A stretch of DNA of 64,000 nt from Streptomyces griseoviridis (GCF_005222485.1 NZ_CP029078.1:3376001-3440000), one strand, 5' to 3'; shown: positions 1-7,875, counted from the first letter of the stretch. A program made the numbers and translations. Notes: a model not told the origin generated them from the sequence alone.

Positions 1-1778
1 AGGCCGCCGTCACCGCCGTCCTCGCGTTCGGCGTCACCTTCGTCATCGTCTCGGCGGGCATCGACCTGTCGGTCGGCTCGGTGGCCGCGCTGTCGGCGAC
101 CGTGCTCGCCTGGGGCGCCACCCAGCACGGGGTGCCCGTCGTCCTCGCGGTGGTCCTCGCCGTGCTCACCGGCACCGCGTGCGGCCTGGTCAACGGCTTC
201 CTGATCTCGTACGGGAAGCTGCCACCGTTCATCGCGACGCTCGCGATGCTGTCAGTGGCGCGCGGTCTGTCGCTGGTGATCTCCGGCGGTGTCCCGATCC
301 CGTTCCCCGACTCGGTCTCGCACCTCGGTGACACCCTCGGCGACTGGCTGCCGGTCCCGGTGCTGGTCATGGTGGTGATGGGGCTGATCGCCGCGTTCGT
401 GCTCGGCCGCACCTACATCGGCCGTTCCATGTACGCGATCGGCGGCAACGAGGAGGCCGCGCGCCTCTCCGGGCTGCGCGTCAAGCGGCAGAAGCTGGCG
501 ATCTACGCGCTGTCCGGTGTGTTCGCCGCCGTCGCGGGTGTCGTGCTCGCCGCCCGGCTCTCCTCCGCGCAGCCGCAGGCCGCCGACGGCTACGAACTCG
601 ACGCCATCGCCGCCGTCGTCATCGGCGGCGCCTCCCTCGCGGGCGGCACCGGCAAGGCGTCGGGCACCCTCATCGGCGCGCTGATCCTCGCGGTGCTGCG
701 CAACGGCCTCAACCTGCTGAACGTGTCGGCGTTCTGGCAGCAGGTCGTGATCGGTGTCGTGATCGCGCTCGCGGTGCTCCTCGACACGCTGCGCCGCAAG
801 GCCGGGGCGACCCCGGTGGCGGCCGGCACCGGCGGCGGCAAGGGCCGGCAGGCGGCGACGTACGGTCTCGCGGCCGTCGTCACGGTGACGATCGTCGGCG
901 CGACCTCCTTCCTGCACAACGGCTCCTCCGCGACGGCCGACCCGAAGATCGGCCTGTCGCTTTCCACCCTCAACAACCCGTTCTTCGTGCAGATCCGGGC
1001 GGGCGCCCAGGCCGAGGCCAAGAAGAAGGGCGTCGACCTGACCGTCACCGACGCCCAGAACGACGCCTCGCAGCAGGCCAACCAGCTCCAGAACTTCACC
1101 AGTTCGGGCCTCGACGCGATCATCGTCAACCCGGTGGACTCGGACGCGGCCGGCAACTCCGTGAAGGCCGCGGGCAAGGCGAAGATCCCGGTCGTCGCCG
1201 TCGACCGGGGCGTCAACCACGCCACCACGGCCACGCTGGTCGCCTCCGACAACGTCGCCGGCGGTGAACTCGCCGCGAAGACCCTCGCCGAGAAGCTCGG
1301 CGGCACCGGCAAGATCGTCATCCTCCAGGGCCAGGCGGGCACCTCCGCCGCCCGCGAGCGCGCCCAGGGCTTCGCCGCCGGGCTCAAGGCGTACCCCGGC
1401 ATCAAGGTCGTCGCGCAACAGCCCGCCGACTTCGACCGCACCAAGGGGCTCGACGTGATGTCGAACCTGCTCCAGTCCCACCCGGACGTGAAGGGTGTCA
1501 TCGCCGCCAACGACGAGATGGCGCTCGGCGCGATCAAGGCGCTCGGCGCCAAGGCGGGCGCCTCGGTGCCGGTGGTCGGCTTCGACGGCACGCCTGACGG
1601 CCTCACCGCCGTCAAGAAGGGCACGCTGTACGCGTCCGTCGCGCAGCAGCCCAGCCAGCTCGGCACGATGGCCGTGGACAACGCGCTCAAGGCCATCCGG
1701 GGCGAGAAGGTCGACGGGACGGTCAAGGTGCCGGTGAAGGTGGTCACCAAGGAGAACGTGGCCGGCTTCACCGGCTGA
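1..1778 (+). CDS. rbsCB: Ribose ABC transporter permease fused to substrate-binding protein (5' partial)
   Basis: The reading frame is already open at base 3, so the gene begins upstream of the window. The first ~270 visible residues are an RbsC-type permease: the GIDLSVGS motif near the start, several membrane segments, and the GGASLAGGTG loop. A short Gly/Ala linker and one extra hydrophobic segment (around bases 860-920) follow. The rest is an RbsB-type periplasmic-binding fold (IGLSLSTLNNPFF, then NPVDSDAAG and VGFDGTPDG). The extra membrane segment would place the binding domain outside the cell, tethered to its own permease. Separate rbsC and rbsB genes are usual; I recall the same fusion in S. 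coelicolor. rbsK and rbsD follow, which supports ribose as substrate. The ATPase gene should lie upstream. Confidence 0.9.
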   Translation, partial: AAVTAVLAFGVTFVIVSAGIDLSVGSVAALSATVLAWGATQHGVPVVLAVVLAVLTGTACGLVNGFLISYGKLPPFIATLAMLSVARGLSLVISGGVPIPFPDSVSHLGDTLGDWLPVPVLVMVVMGLIAAFVLGRTYIGRSMYAIGGNEEAARLSGLRVKRQKLAIYALSGVFAAVAGVVLAARLSSAQPQAADGYELDAIAAVVIGGASLAGGTGKASGTLIGALILAVLRNGLNLLNVSAFWQQVVIGVVIALAVLLDTLRRKAGATPVAAGTGGGKGRQAATYGLAAVVTVTIVGATSFLHNGSSATADPKIGLSLSTLNNPFFVQIRAGAQAEAKKKGVDLTVTDAQNDASQQANQLQNFTSSGLDAIIVNPVDSDAAGNSVKAAGKAKIPVVAVDRGVNHATTATLVASDNVAGGELAAKTLAEKLGGTGKIVILQGQAGTSAARERAQGFAAGLKAYPGIKVVAQQPADFDRTKGLDVMSNLLQSHPDVKGVIAANDEMALGAIKALGAKAGASVPVVGFDGTPDGLTAVKKGTLYASVAQQPSQLGTMAVDNALKAIRGEKVDGTVKVPVKVVTKENVAGFTG

Positions 1779-1848
1779 GCCGCCCCCGCCCGCCCTTGCC
1801 CCGCTTGCCCCCCCTTCCCTCGCTTCCCTCGCTTCCCAGGGAGTCCCC

Positions 1849-2832
1849 ATGTACGACTACGACCTGCTGGTCGTGGGATCGGCCAACGCCGATCTGGTCA
1901 TCGACGTCGAACGGCGCCCCGCCGCCGGTGAGACGGTGCTCGGCGGCGACCTCGCCGTCCACCCCGGCGGCAAGGGCGCCAACCAGGCCGTCGCCGCGGC
2001 CCGTCTCGGCGCGGCGACGGCGCTGCTGGCCCGGGTCGGCGACGACGGCCACGGGCGGCTGCTGATCGACTCGCTGCGGACGGCCGGCGTCGACACGGCG
2101 GGCGTCCTGGTGGGCGGGGCGCCGACCGGCGTCGCGCTGATCACCGTCGACCCGTCGGGCGACAACAGCATCGTGGTGTCGCCTGGCGCCAACGGCCGGC
2201 TGACACCCGAGGACGTGCGGGCGGCCGACGGCCTCCTCCGGACCTCGCGGGTCGTCTCGACGCAGTTGGAGATCCCGTTGGAGACGGTCGTGGAGGTCGT
2301 CAGGAGCCTGCCCGAGGGCGGCCGGTTCGTGCTGAACCCGTCGCCGCCGCGGCCGCTGCCGGGTGAAGTGCTCGCGGCCTGCGACCCGTTGATCGTCAAC
2401 GAGCACGAGGCGAAGGTCATCCTGGGCGACTCGGCCGCCGGGGACACCCCGGAGGACTGGGCGCGGCGGCTGCTCGCGGAGGGGCCGCGGTCGGTGGTCG
2501 TCACCCTGGGCGCGGAGGGGGCGCTGGTCGCGGAGACGCGGACGGAGACGGAGAGGCGGACGGACGAGTCCGGAGCCGGGGTCGGCGGCGGTGTCGGCGC
2601 TGTCGGTGGCGGTGTCGATGTCGAGGTGACGCGGGTGGCGTCGGTGCGGGTCGACGCCGTCGACACGACGGGCGCGGGGGACGCGTTCACGGCGGCGCTC
2701 GCCTGGCGGCTCGGCACCGGCGCGACCCTCGCGGAGGCGGCCGGGTACGCGGCGCGGGTCGGGGCGGCGGCGGTCACCCGGCGCGGGGCGCAGGAGTCGT
2801 TCCCGACCGGCGCCGAGGTCGAGGCGCTGTGA
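1849..2832 (+). CDS. rbsK: Ribokinase
   Basis: PfkB-family kinase that phosphorylates ribose to ribose 5-phosphate in the cytoplasm. The N-terminal half carries the sugar-binding GGKGANQAVAAARLG signature (about residues 42-56). The C-terminal signature DTTGAGDAF holds the catalytic aspartate. Just before it, at about residues 228-262, lies a low-complexity Thr/Glu/Arg then Gly/Val-rich insertion not typical of ribokinases; it falls between strands, so activity is probably kept. At 327 aa it is slightly longer than the usual ~300. The start ATG has an upstream CAGGGAG ribosome site. It lies 70 bp after the transporter and overlaps rbsD by 4 bp, so the three genes are probably one operon. Confidence 0.93.
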   Translation: MYDYDLLVVGSANADLVIDVERRPAAGETVLGGDLAVHPGGKGANQAVAAARLGAATALLARVGDDGHGRLLIDSLRTAGVDTAGVLVGGAPTGVALITVDPSGDNSIVVSPGANGRLTPEDVRAADGLLRTSRVVSTQLEIPLETVVEVVRSLPEGGRFVLNPSPPRPLPGEVLAACDPLIVNEHEAKVILGDSAAGDTPEDWARRLLAEGPRSVVVTLGAEGALVAETRTETERRTDESGAGVGGGVGAVGGGVDVEVTRVASVRVDAVDTTGAGDAFTAALAWRLGTGATLAEAAGYAARVGAAAVTRRGAQESFPTGAEVEAL

Positions 2833-3221
2833 GGCGGGCGGGCATCCTGAACCGTCATCTCGCGGGCGCCCTCGCGGAGTTGGGCCACGGGGACGGGGTG
2901 CTGGTGTGCGACGCCGGGATGCCGATACCGGACGGCCCGCGCGTGGTGGACCTCGCGTTCCGGGCCGGGGTACCGGCGTTCGCCGAGATCCTCGACGGGC
3001 TGCTCGCCGAGCTGGTCGTGGAGGGCGCGACGGCGGCGACCGAGGTGCGCGACGCCAACCCGGAGGCGGCGGCGCTGCTGGCGGGGCACTTTCCCGACAG
3101 CCTGTCGTTCGTGCCGCACGAACGGCTGAAGGAACTGTCGGCACGGACCCGGCTGGTGGTCCGCACGGGGGAGGCCCGACCGTACGCGAACGTGCTGCTG
3201 CGGTGCGGGGTGTTCTTCTAG
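2829..3221 (+). CDS. rbsD: D-ribose pyranase
   Basis: Interconverts the pyranose and furanose forms of ribose so that ribokinase receives the furanose. The 130-aa length fits the RbsD/FucU family. Visible family features are the N-terminal LNRHLAGALAELGHGD stretch, with the conserved histidine, and the DAGMPIP motif. The C-terminal RTGEARPYANVLLRCGV motif contributes the Tyr/Asn of the active site. Translation starts at a GTG that overlaps the rbsK stop (GTGA), implying translational coupling. A strong hairpin about 200 bp downstream (3422-3447) could end the operon. Confidence 0.92.
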   Translation: MRRAGILNRHLAGALAELGHGDGVLVCDAGMPIPDGPRVVDLAFRAGVPAFAEILDGLLAELVVEGATAATEVRDANPEAAALLAGHFPDSLSFVPHERLKELSARTRLVVRTGEARPYANVLLRCGVFF

Positions 3222-3421
3222 CCGACGGCGGGGAGGGGTGGGGCGGCTGGCGGGCGGACCGTCGGGCGCCGCACGGGTGACCGGCGGGTGGCTGACGGGC
3301 GCCTCACGGGCGCCTCACGGGTGACTGGGCGGGCGCCTGGCGGGCGGCTGTCGTGCTAGCCGGCGGAGGCCAGGTGCGCCGGCCTAGCAGGGGCGGGCGG
3401 CGAGGGCGCCGGCATGCGTCA

Positions 3422-3447
3422 GGGGCCCGGTCCGTCGACCGGGCCCC
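3422..3447 (+). terminator. Perfect 11-bp stem terminator downstream of rbsD
   Basis: GGGGCCCGGTC and GACCGGGCCCC form a perfect 11-bp stem around a CGTC loop, followed by a short T tract (TGCTTT). It separates the rbs operon from the next operon. The rest of the 3222-3589 gap is G-rich spacer with repeated GGGCGCCT-like runs; I see no gene there. Confidence 0.75.
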
Positions 3448-3589
3448 CGCTGCTTTCCCCTCCCCAGGACGTCTCCCGATCCCCCCGGATCCCCCTCCGA
3501 GACGTCCTGATGCCCAGTACGACAGGCGGGGTGGGGGGAGGGTTGTACGGGGAACCCGATTTTTTCGGGCCCGGCCGGCTGGACTCTTC

Positions 3590-3620
3590 TTGCGTGACCC
3601 ACGTCACAACTCGCTAGAAT
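3590..3620 (+). promoter_or_regulatory. Candidate promoter of the RLP operon
   Basis: TTGCGT (3590-3595) and TAGAAT (3615-3620) are separated by 19 bp and resemble a Streptomyces vegetative -35/-10 pair. Initiation would fall near 3626, leaving a leader of about 20 nt before the GTG at 3646. TGACCCACGTCA (TGAC-4-GTCA) lies between the two boxes and could be an operator. This is sequence resemblance only. Confidence 0.5.
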
Positions 3621-3645
3621 GCCATGGACCGTTGGGGAGCGCTTC

Positions 3646-4062
3646 GTGGATTCCGATCTCGCAGTACCGCTTCATGCTGTCAGCGTCACCGGCGTCGTCT
3701 TCAAGGACGACGGCCGTCTTCTGGTGATCAAGCGGGCGGACGACGGCACCTGGGTGCCCCCTGGCGGGCTGCTGGAAACGGACGAAGCGGTGGAGCGGGG
3801 AGTGGTCCGCGAGGTCTTCGAGGAGACCGGTGTCACCGTACGGCCCGTGAGGCTCACCGGCGTCTACAAGAACATCTCCCTTCGCACGATATCCATCGCC
3901 TTCCTCTGCCGTGCGGAGACGGGCGAACCCAGCGTCTCGGACGAGGCCGTGGACGTCAGGTGGATGACCCCGAAGGAGGCAGACGCCGTGCTGCCTCCGC
4001 TGCGTGCTCTCAGAGTGCGTGACGCGCTCGACCCGAACGGTCCGTTCGTCCGGTCCTACTGA
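3646..4062 (+). CDS. NUDIX hydrolase, first gene of RLP operon
   Basis: NUDIX-family pyrophosphohydrolase of 138 aa. The full NUDIX box is present (G41, E47, R55-E56, E59-E60, G62), so metal-dependent hydrolysis of a nucleoside diphosphate linked to another moiety is expected; the substrate cannot be read. I chose the GTG at 3646 because GGGGAG sits 6 bp upstream. An in-frame ATG at 3619 falls inside the apparent -10 box and would be upstream of the predicted transcript start. The stop lies 11 bp before the next gene. In this operon it may act on an activated nucleotide intermediate or be housekeeping; nothing in the sequence decides this. Confidence 0.85.
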   Translation: MDSDLAVPLHAVSVTGVVFKDDGRLLVIKRADDGTWVPPGGLLETDEAVERGVVREVFEETGVTVRPVRLTGVYKNISLRTISIAFLCRAETGEPSVSDEAVDVRWMTPKEADAVLPPLRALRVRDALDPNGPFVRSY

Positions 4063-4073
4063 CACGGTCGGAG

Positions 4074-4469
4074 GTGCGTACCACGTTCTACGCGCGCGTA
4101 CTGCGGATGCCCCTGCTGCTGATGGTCCTGGCCACTCTCGCCGTGCACGAGGGGACCGAGCGTCTCTCGATCAGCCGCGACCCCGACGTGATGGGGCTGC
4201 TCTCCCAGTTCGACGGCACGGCCACCACCGTCTTCGTGGCCCTGGCCACATTACGTACCTCGGTCAGATCCGGGACTCCGGAAGGAAGCGCGCGTATGTG
4301 GCGCCGCTCGGTACGGTTCCAGTTCGCGGCGGCGTTCGCACTCGCCGCGTTCGTCGTGGCGACCGCCGCGGCGCACTACACCGGCCTGGGCCCATGGGCC
4401 GTGGCCCTCAACGTCACCACGACAATCAGCGTGTTGTGGGCGCTCGTCGGCCCGATCGAGCCGGCATGA
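4074..4469 (+). CDS. Small integral membrane protein with TTA codon, RLP operon
   Basis: 131-aa protein that I do not recognise. Hydrophobic stretches at about residues 11-25, 49-60, 83-106 and 108-126 suggest three or four membrane helices. A basic, polar loop lies between the second and third. Codon 60 (bases 4251-4253) is TTA, the leucine codon read in Streptomyces by the developmentally regulated bldA tRNA. I noticed no other in-frame TTA in the window. Start choice is weak: GGAG abuts the GTG at 4074, and an in-frame ATG at 4107 is possible. Its stop overlaps the RLP start (ATGA), so failure to read the TTA could also reduce downstream expression. A role as transporter or membrane anchor is conjecture. 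Confidence 0.7.
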   Translation: MRTTFYARVLRMPLLLMVLATLAVHEGTERLSISRDPDVMGLLSQFDGTATTVFVALATLRTSVRSGTPEGSARMWRRSVRFQFAAAFALAAFVVATAAAHYTGLGPWAVALNVTTTISVLWALVGPIEPA

Positions 4470-5629
4470 CCCTGCGCCTGGAGTACGACCTCGCTCTCGG
4501 GCCGTCCTCGCACGTCGACCGGATCGTCGCCACCGTACGAGCCGGACTGCTGGCTCATCGGACCGACCGCCTGGCGGACATCGACATGACCTACCGGACG
4601 GACGCCCGTCAGGACGGGCTGAGGCTGTCCCTCAGCGTGGACCTCGAACTCGGCGACTTCGGGATGGCCGAGCGGGGTTCGGCGGGGCTGGTCGCCCTGC
4701 TCGGAGGCACGAGTTTCCGGGACCCCGCGATCAGGAACGTGACGCTCAGCGCGTTCGGCCCGCGTGGAAGCGATTCCTTCTTCCCCGGCCCGGTCCGCGG
4801 GACCGGTCTCCTGGAGGGGGCCGCCTCGCCCGCGCCCTGGCTCTCGGTACCCGTACCGAAGAGCGCGGCCAGCCAGTCCTGGAACGAGGTGAGCCGCACT
4901 CTGGTGCGGGCGGGAGTACAGGTCATCACCGACCTCAGTCTGAACGTGAACGACCAGGAACTGACCGCACGTGCCGCCGCCGTGGCCGAGGAAGCGACGA
5001 CGGCACGCCCCGTCGCGCTCTTCTTCAACGCGACGAGCAGACTTGAGTACGCGGTCAGGCTGGTCGAGAAGATCGCCACGACAGTGCAGCCCCGGACCCC
5101 CAACATCACCCTCGGAATCCGCCTGTGCCCGGTCGCCATGGGTTTCTCGGTCCTCGAGTACCTGCGTGCCTGGAACGTACCCATCTTCGCCTACACGCTC
5201 GCCTCCTACCCGTCGGGGCGTACCTCATGGAGCCAGTCGGCCTATGCCTCGATGATCCACGCCATGGGCGGCGACATCGTCAACGTCGGGCTGCTCAGCG
5301 TCCCCGCCCTGGAGAGCGGAACCCTCTACGAAGCCATCATGCCCCTGCTCAGCAGGGGGAACGGCGGAAAGGCCAGCCTGCCGGCGTTGACCGGGGGCGT
5401 CGAGCCGCGCGTCGCCTACGCCTACGCGGCCGCCGTCAACGATCCCGTGCTGCTCCACACCATGACCCCGGTCTTCCGAGGCGGCCTCGAACACCGAAGC
5501 ATCAGGAAACGGGTCAAGGCCATCCGCGAGGCGGTGGAGGCCGGGCGTCGGTCGCTGGACATCGAGCGCCTCTTCGCCGAGCGCAACTCCTCCGTGCGCA
5601 ACTGGCAGGAACTCGAAGAGGAAAGGTGA
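4466..5629 (+). CDS. Divergent RuBisCO-like protein (RLP), probably without carbamylation chemistry
   Basis: 387 aa. By eye it follows the RuBisCO large-subunit fold: an N-terminal alpha/beta domain (about 1-120), then a TIM barrel. Landmarks are PVPK at 129-132 (RuBisCO IKPK), TDLSLNVN at 155-162 (TKDDENVN), FFNAT around 186-190 (LNVTA), MGGDIVNVG at 267-275 (SGGDHIHSG) and LTGG at 308-311 (ASGG). In that alignment the carbamylated lysine becomes D156 and the metal ligands become S158 and L159. The first KPK lysine becomes V130, and the loop-6 lysine is absent. True carboxylase or the metal-dependent enolase chemistry of known RLPs is therefore unlikely. It starts at an ATG overlapping the previous stop. 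RLPs are normally found in sulfur salvage or sugar-acid pathways; this context is different. Confidence 0.8.
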   Translation: MTLRLEYDLALGPSSHVDRIVATVRAGLLAHRTDRLADIDMTYRTDARQDGLRLSLSVDLELGDFGMAERGSAGLVALLGGTSFRDPAIRNVTLSAFGPRGSDSFFPGPVRGTGLLEGAASPAPWLSVPVPKSAASQSWNEVSRTLVRAGVQVITDLSLNVNDQELTARAAAVAEEATTARPVALFFNATSRLEYAVRLVEKIATTVQPRTPNITLGIRLCPVAMGFSVLEYLRAWNVPIFAYTLASYPSGRTSWSQSAYASMIHAMGGDIVNVGLLSVPALESGTLYEAIMPLLSRGNGGKASLPALTGGVEPRVAYAYAAAVNDPVLLHTMTPVFRGGLEHRSIRKRVKAIREAVEAGRRSLDIERLFAERNSSVRNWQELEEER

Positions 5630-5639
5630 GAGAACCAGA

Positions 5640-6458
5640 GTGAACGACGGACGGCAGCACACGCAGAGAGAGCTGGGGGACGACGTGGATCAGCGCGCGG
5701 GCACACTCCATGTGCTGGGCAGCGGATCGGCCAGACCGAGCGCGGCGCGGGCGAACTCCTCGTACCTCGTCGAGGCCGCCGGTTCACTGCTGGCCGTCGA
5801 CTGCAGCGGCAGCCCCGTGCACGAGATCCTGCGCCGCGGTCTCGATCCCGGCGCTCTCCGCCATCTCCTCCTCACCCACGGCCACCCCGACCACGTCTAC
5901 GGGCTTCCCAGCCTGATCCACTCCCTGTGGATGCTGGGCCTGTTCACGGAGGAGCCGCTCACTGTCCACGGCACGCCGGAGACCCTCGGCGTCGGACGGT
6001 CGCTCCTCGCCGCCTTCGGGCTGGAGCAGCGGCGCAACGCTCCCCGCATCGAGTGGAGGCACGTCGAGCCGCACCGTCCCACCGAGTGCGAGGACATCGT
6101 GGAACTCGCCGTCGCCGCCTTCCCCGTCACCCATGGCGGCATGGAGGCCCTCGGCTACCGGGTGCTCAACACCGTGTTCTCCGGCGACGCCGTCTGCGAC
6201 GACCGGCTGGCGCGCGCGGTGGACGACTCCGCGCGGACACTCGTCGTCGACTGCGGCGGCGGACTGTCCGGGAACGCCGGGCACGCGGGCGCGACGGACA
6301 TCGCGGAACTCGTGCGCGAACGACCGGCGTTGGAGAGGGTCCTGCTGACGCACATCGGGTTCCCGGCCGCCGAGGAGACCGCGGTGCTGAGCGCGTTCCG
6401 CGGCTGCGGGGCCGAAGTCCGCGTCCTCGCGGACGGTGATCGCCTTGAACTCGTCTGA
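5640..6458 (+). CDS. Metallo-beta-lactamase-fold hydrolase (RNase Z-like), RLP operon
   Basis: 272-aa MBL-fold protein. The zinc motif HGHPDH (H80, H82, D84, H85) is intact. Later ligands are plausible at VTHGG (around 163-166), SGDAV (around 179) and LTHIG (around 239). The N-terminal GSGSARPSAARANSSYLV stretch resembles RNase Z/arylsulfatase-type MBL hydrolases that cleave phosphodiesters, sulfate esters or lactones. GTG 5640 is preceded by AAAGGTGAG; an in-frame GTG at 5685 with GGGGGA upstream would give 257 aa and is equally likely. It lies 10 bp after the RLP gene and overlaps the next by 23 bp. With a sulfotransferase next door, a sulfate-ester or phosphodiester substrate is attractive but unproven. 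Confidence 0.82.
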   Translation: MNDGRQHTQRELGDDVDQRAGTLHVLGSGSARPSAARANSSYLVEAAGSLLAVDCSGSPVHEILRRGLDPGALRHLLLTHGHPDHVYGLPSLIHSLWMLGLFTEEPLTVHGTPETLGVGRSLLAAFGLEQRRNAPRIEWRHVEPHRPTECEDIVELAVAAFPVTHGGMEALGYRVLNTVFSGDAVCDDRLARAVDDSARTLVVDCGGGLSGNAGHAGATDIAELVRERPALERVLLTHIGFPAAEETAVLSAFRGCGAEVRVLADGDRLELV

Positions 6459-7119
6459 TCCGACGGTCTTCTGCAGTATGGGCGGCTCAGGCTCGACGTA
6501 CCTGAGACATGCCCTGGGCCGGGCAGGGCTGGCCGTCCACAACAAGCCGGACATCGTGCACCACCGTCACTGGGTGAAGCAAGGCCGCGCAGCGCAACAC
6601 GCCGAGTTCATGCGGCGGGCCGACGGCTGCACGCTGGACACCACCGGTATCGCCGGCATACAGCGCTACCTCGACCGGCTCGCCTCGGCCCCGGCCACGA
6701 CGGCGGTCCTGAGCACCTGGGCCGAACAGCACCTTCTGCGGCACACCGGTCGACGACGTGTCGTCTTCCTCCTCCGTGAACCGGCCGCGGCCTACCGCTC
6801 GATGTGCGAGCCCGGTCGGCACGGAGACATCGCCGACGAGTACGGCGGTCCCGACTCCTGGTTCGCGGTCTTCTACGCGGAACGCTGGCGCAAGATCGCC
6901 GAGGAGTACCTGACGATGCGCGCGGCGGGTTGGGACGTCCTCCTGTGGTCCTACGAGCACCTGCCCGAGCATGCCCGCAGGGACGGCTACGGCGAGATCG
7001 TCACCGAGTGGCGGCGCTCCGCCCCTCGCCTGCGACCGGCGCTCCGGGACGAGACGATCGACCTGATCAGGCGATGCACGGGCGAGGTGCGCAAAGCCCT
7101 GGACATATCCGACTGGTGA
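6436..7119 (+). CDS. Sulfotransferase-family protein, RLP operon
   Basis: 227 aa with the layout of a PAPS-dependent sulfotransferase. A P-loop-like 5'-phosphosulfate-binding segment SMGGSGSTYL lies at 14-23. A 3'-phosphate-binding segment FLLREPAAAYRSM at 111-123 has the conserved Arg (R114) and Ser (S122). A WSYEHL motif is near 173-178. It would transfer a sulfuryl group from PAPS to a hydroxyl or amine of a small molecule. The start is the GTG at 6436, inside the end of the MBL gene, because the first downstream ATG (6478) would remove the residues before the P-loop. The family is diverse and the motif slightly unusual (GGSGS rather than PRSGT), so a related nucleotide-binding role remains possible. 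Confidence 0.72.
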   Translation: MIALNSSDPTVFCSMGGSGSTYLRHALGRAGLAVHNKPDIVHHRHWVKQGRAAQHAEFMRRADGCTLDTTGIAGIQRYLDRLASAPATTAVLSTWAEQHLLRHTGRRRVVFLLREPAAAYRSMCEPGRHGDIADEYGGPDSWFAVFYAERWRKIAEEYLTMRAAGWDVLLWSYEHLPEHARRDGYGEIVTEWRRSAPRLRPALRDETIDLIRRCTGEVRKALDISDW

Positions 7120-7131
7120 GAAGGAGCCGCC

Positions 7132-7875
7132 ATGGCCGCAGGGCCCTCAGTCATCGGCGATGTCGCGATCGGGAGACGGAACACCTTCGAGCACGGTGTG
7201 GTGATCTGCGGCCCCGCGTCCATAGGTGACGACAATTTCTTCGGCGCCTACTCCGTCATCGGCGGCCGGTGCCGCCAGGCCCATCGGCGGGACATCGCTC
7301 CCCAACGGACCGGAATGGTCCGCATCGGCGACGGCAACTACTTCGGCGAGCACTCCGTCGTGCACGGCCCGGTCGGCGACGCCACGGTGGTCCACGACCA
7401 CAGCTCGGTCGGGGCGGGAAGCCTGTTGGCCCATGACACCCGCGTCGGCTCCCACGTCACCGTGTCGGTCAACTGCACCGTGGGAGGCCACGGCGTCCTG
7501 CTCGACTGGAGTGGGCTCGGCATCGGGTGCACGCTGCACCCCCGCACCGTCATGGGTCACTGGTCCTACGCCGGCATGGCAGCCGTGGTCACCCGCACCG
7601 TGCGCCCGGGGCACCTCGTGATCGGCAGTCCCGCGCGCCTCCTCCGCCCGAACTACGAGGCGTTCGTCCGATCCGGTCTCGACGCCGCCTCGCTGGCCCA
7701 GCTCCGTGCGTTCCTCGATACCGGGGAGGTGCCGGACGGGCCCTCGCCGGTCTCTCGTGCCGTGACCGAATTCGAGGCCGCGGTGGCACGGACGATCAGG
7801 AACCGGGTGCTGCGCAGTTGGTCGGACGTGGATTCGGAACGGTCACGCGTGATCGCCCATGACCCACGCTCCTGA
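7132..7875 (+). CDS. LpxA-like left-handed beta-helix acyltransferase, RLP operon
   Basis: 247 aa. Hexapeptide repeats ([IVL]G-x4) run from about residue 7 to 165 and form a left-handed beta-helix. The overall pattern is closest to UDP-GlcNAc O-acyltransferase LpxA, including an LLAHDTRVG segment (H101, D102) that matches the LpxA catalytic histidine region, and GSPARLL closing the helix. LpxA itself uses acyl-ACP. Gram-positive bacteria do not make lipid A, so here it probably acylates another substrate such as an amino sugar. A helical C-terminal extension of ~80 residues follows. A strong AGAAGGAG ribosome site precedes the ATG; the end overlaps the next gene by 17 bp. Confidence 0.83.
   Translation: MAAGPSVIGDVAIGRRNTFEHGVVICGPASIGDDNFFGAYSVIGGRCRQAHRRDIAPQRTGMVRIGDGNYFGEHSVVHGPVGDATVVHDHSSVGAGSLLAHDTRVGSHVTVSVNCTVGGHGVLLDWSGLGIGCTLHPRTVMGHWSYAGMAAVVTRTVRPGHLVIGSPARLLRPNYEAFVRSGLDAASLAQLRAFLDTGEVPDGPSPVSRAVTEFEAAVARTIRNRVLRSWSDVDSERSRVIAHDPRS

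Noticed and set aside
252..1850. Long open frame on the minus strand opposite the ribose transporter
   Set aside because: It is a GC-rich shadow of the real gene: composition is Arg/Gly/Asp-rich, with no domain and no ribosome site. The same applies to the many long antisense frames in the window.
4004..4465. 5' extension of the RLP reading frame over the membrane-protein gene
   Set aside because: The extension has no RuBisCO similarity and a better ATG lies at 4466 in the usual ATGA overlap with the preceding gene.
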